Notes under the pieces: generated by a model
What the model saw: the letters and a program-made list of their open reading frames with translations, nothing else
Databases searched by the model: none
What the model was told of the DNA's origin: nothing
Program-made: the position numbers and the translations under genes
Origin: Talinum fruticosum
Taxonomy: Eukaryota > Streptophyta > Magnoliopsida > Caryophyllales > Talinaceae
Direction: 5' to 3'
Assembly (NCBI GenBank): GCA_021018815.1
Contig: JAITYX010000074.1
Location: 2,728,001-2,792,000 of the forward strand
Length of the DNA: 64,000 nt
Part shown: positions 61,718 to 64,000 of the stretch, piece by piece
Layout: each line of letters begins with the position of its first letter
Position numbering within the stretch: position 1 is the stretch's first letter

Positions 61718-61720
<3 letters not shown>

Positions 61721-63565
61721 CATTCTTATAAAAGAAAAAAATAACACTACTAAATAAAAAAATTGTTAAAGTGACGTATATTGTGAAAATAAGGGAGTAC
61801 CATTTAGTATTATAATAATTTTCTTTTTAAAAAAGTAATAATTTTTCAATACTAGCATTAATAATAATTTATCATAACCAAAAGCAAAAGTTGGTCATTG
61901 GAGGCGAAAAGAGCTTCTATCATTTATTCCATGATGTTATATGAATAATTTAAATAACATGTAAACATTTATTAGTTAACTAGTAATTTGATCGAACAAA
62001 TTAAAAAAACACATTAAAAATTAAAAAATCAAACAACGTTCAACGCATACCCTTGCAAATTATGGGATATACACTTCTATAAGGAGAACGAATATTAAGA
62101 AAAAGAATTAATTTCGAAGGAAAATGAGATTTAAGAGTTAATTAGATGAAAAAATTATCTACATCGTATATTTGTAAGGAAGTAATTTTTTTATCAAGGA
62201 ATTATCTTTGAATTAGATTTTATTTTATTTGAAAGATAATTTTGAATTTGGTAACTACATAAATGTTGCTAGTCGTACAATATTTTCAGTGGTTATTTTT
62301 AATAAATAAATATTTTTAATAGTATTTGAGAAAGTTTAGTAAATAAATGCTTAGTATAGTCTCCACAAATATGATGCATCATATTTCCATAAATTATGCT
62401 TCAAACATTTTTGACAAAATAAAAATAATTTAGTTTGAATTTCAAAAAGGATATAAAAGGGAGGGATACAATTTGAGAGTAGTTATTTAGGTGAGATTAA
62501 AAGTGGTGCAATAAACAATTTAAAAATATTTAAATTATAGTATTAGATTATGTATACCAGGTAATGCCTAGTCCAATCCGGTTTGACTGTAAACCGGGTT
62601 AACCGATCTAACCCAATACAAACAGTCCAACCAGTTGACCCATTGACCTACTTATTCGACCATGTCCATTATTAGGTCAATTCTCTTAACATAGAATTAC
62701 GTGAAGTGTTGTATTGATCTTATTCCTGTTTAAAAGTTCAACTTTTTTAGGGGGTTATTTCTTAAATAGATTAGGGTAAGGTGTGCCTTACATAATCTTA
62801 ACCAGATTCTCTTTACGTTTCACAACAATTAGCCGTGCTAAAGCATTTTACGGCTCAGAGTGTTGGTTGATGAATCATTTACTATAATTAAGCCTTTTTC
62901 TCCCTACATAAATCACCATGCGTGGAACTTATAGATGAAGGCATATATAACTAAATAATATCTTTTGTTATTACCTTTATGCAATTTTATTTTGAAAATT
63001 GCTCCATCATTGCATTCCAAAAGTATCAAACTCCTAAAGCAATTACTGCCAAAGTCATGCCTTGATCCTTACACTTTCTGCCTAAATTTCGTAAGAGCAC
63101 AACCACATGAAAGCTAAAATGACTCCTTTCACATAAATATGATTGTTTTATCGAACGACTACCCCATGAAAAAGTGGCTAATTTAGCATAAACGAACTTT
63201 GCTACCTAACATTAATACCACGGCCTCATGACAGAATAATTCAACATCAAAAATTGCAAAAACAAGAAGTTACAAAGCAGAAATTGCAGAAATGTGATTT
63301 TGTATCAAACTTCAAATTTGAAAGGCATTGGTTGCTTTTAGTCTTTCACAATAGAAGTAGAGAACTACTTAGGAATTCAGGCTATGGCTTCTATAATGTA
63401 GATATCAAACTTCAGATATAAATATCTTCAGTTTGCTAATTTTCCCTATAACCACAGTATGCATATCAGCAAGATTATACAACCTCATTTACGTCAAAAC
63501 AAAATTGCTTTCTAAATTATTATAAACTTTTGGTAGCCTACGACAAGATGGATGCCTCAGTATCA

Positions 63566-63944
63566 TCAGCCTTCTAGATATGGATAATTTAGTACATCTT
63601 CAGCAGTGATTCTCCCACTGGGGTTCAAGCACAAAACACGCTGAAAAACATAGAAGCACAACAAAAAAAAAGTTAGAATAATATAATATCGTACCATTAA
63701 TTTAGTAGACAAACAGTTCTTCTTACTCGCAAAAGATCATTCCCGGCAACATCCAGATTTGGGGAGATATTAGATCTCTTAAGAAAAAGGCAATTAAATA
63801 GAGATTAGAATATGCGAGGAAAAATGGGTGAATGACCATGGTGTTGAAATGAGGGATCCGTACCTTCATAGTATAGATAGGGGAGGGCTTTTGGGAAGTT
63901 CGGAAATAAGGACACTCCAGACCAAGAAGCCTCAATAGGGTTCC
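63566..63944 (-). CDS. 3' exons of a CDK-like (CMGC) protein kinase gene, partial
   Basis: Three exon-like blocks on the minus strand. 63944-63864 reads GNPIEASWSGVSLFPNF, matching the CMGC-kinase pattern LGTPxExxWPGVxxLPxF that follows subdomain X. 63777-63727 reads SPNLDVAGNDLLR. 63640-63566 reads RVLCLNPSGRITAEDVLNYP, then YLEG and stop, the subdomain XI arginine motif (RIxAxxxLxxPY). Acceptors and donors are GT-AG. The second and third blocks join in frame. The first ends in phase 1 (donor GT at 63863), which does not fit the phase-0 start of the second, so a small exon is missed, the splice site differs, or the gene is broken. The catalytic part lies beyond the right edge. The exact CDK subclass is not determined. 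Confidence 0.6.
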
Positions 63945-64000
63945 CTAGTTTCCTTCACAAGTACTAAGAATTGAACTTAGAATATATGGGTTTGGTTCAA

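Larger units (their letters stand above)
60120..63565. other. AT-rich intergenic DNA
   Basis: No gene recognised. It contains a 48-bp perfect-looking tandem duplication at 60445-60540, an (AAT)n tract at about 61660-61717, a segment at about 62150-62560 related to both flanks of the 3.2-kb element at 43.7-46.9 kb, and dyads (CCGGTTT...AAACCGG) near 62578-62600. Confidence 0.6.

Overview
The window is nuclear DNA of a flowering plant, most likely a eudicot. The genes are split by GT-AG introns, the intergenic DNA is AT-rich and packed with degraded transposable elements, and the recognisable proteins are plant-type: plastid terminal oxidase, nuclear-encoded mitochondrial ribosomal protein S10, ent-kaurene oxidase (CYP701A type), an IBR1-like peroxisomal short-chain dehydrogenase and a CDK-like kinase. 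I cannot assign a genus from sequence alone.

Layout. 1-1148: 3' end of the peroxisomal short-chain dehydrogenase gene (+), its last intron holding an L1 remnant. 1149-6030: repeats, a fold-back element and a long (AT)n tract. 6031-12095 (-): complete nine-exon PTOX gene, 367 aa. 13.3-16.36 kb: element with minisatellite-like inverted ends, carrying a nested hAT insertion. 16.5-23.87 kb (+): mitochondrial rps10, whose 5' intron is swollen by a composite hAT-type block bounded by a GTCATCTTT direct repeat. 24.35-30.4 kb: a MITE, a MULE-type element inside a repeat whose uninterrupted relative lies at 54.3-54.9 kb, and one orphan exon-like island. 30438-39694: LTR retrotransposon with a GAATT target duplication, gag and protease remnants, no visible RT/integrase and an antisense ORF remnant; a 1.48-kb repeat sits inside gag, with a second copy at 40.95-42.45 kb. 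43711-46915: 3.2-kb element, TG...CA with TATGA duplication, best read as a giant solo LTR, containing two sets of tandem repeats. 47732-51960 (+): complete eight-exon ent-kaurene oxidase gene, 512 aa. 55.4-60.1 kb (+): two degraded L1 elements, the first with an RNase H domain. 63566-63944 (-): 3' exons of a CDK-like kinase gene running off the right edge.

The host genes are independent single genes and not an operon or obvious cluster. PTOX acts in plastid carotenoid and plastoquinone metabolism, S10 in the mitochondrial ribosome, kaurene oxidase in gibberellin synthesis, and the SDR probably in peroxisomal metabolism. I found no convincing new biological system. The most informative features are transposon insertions with preserved target duplications: the composite element at the rps10 exon/intron border, the MULE-type insertion with an empty-site paralog in the same window, and the gag-protease-only LTR element with an antisense ORF.
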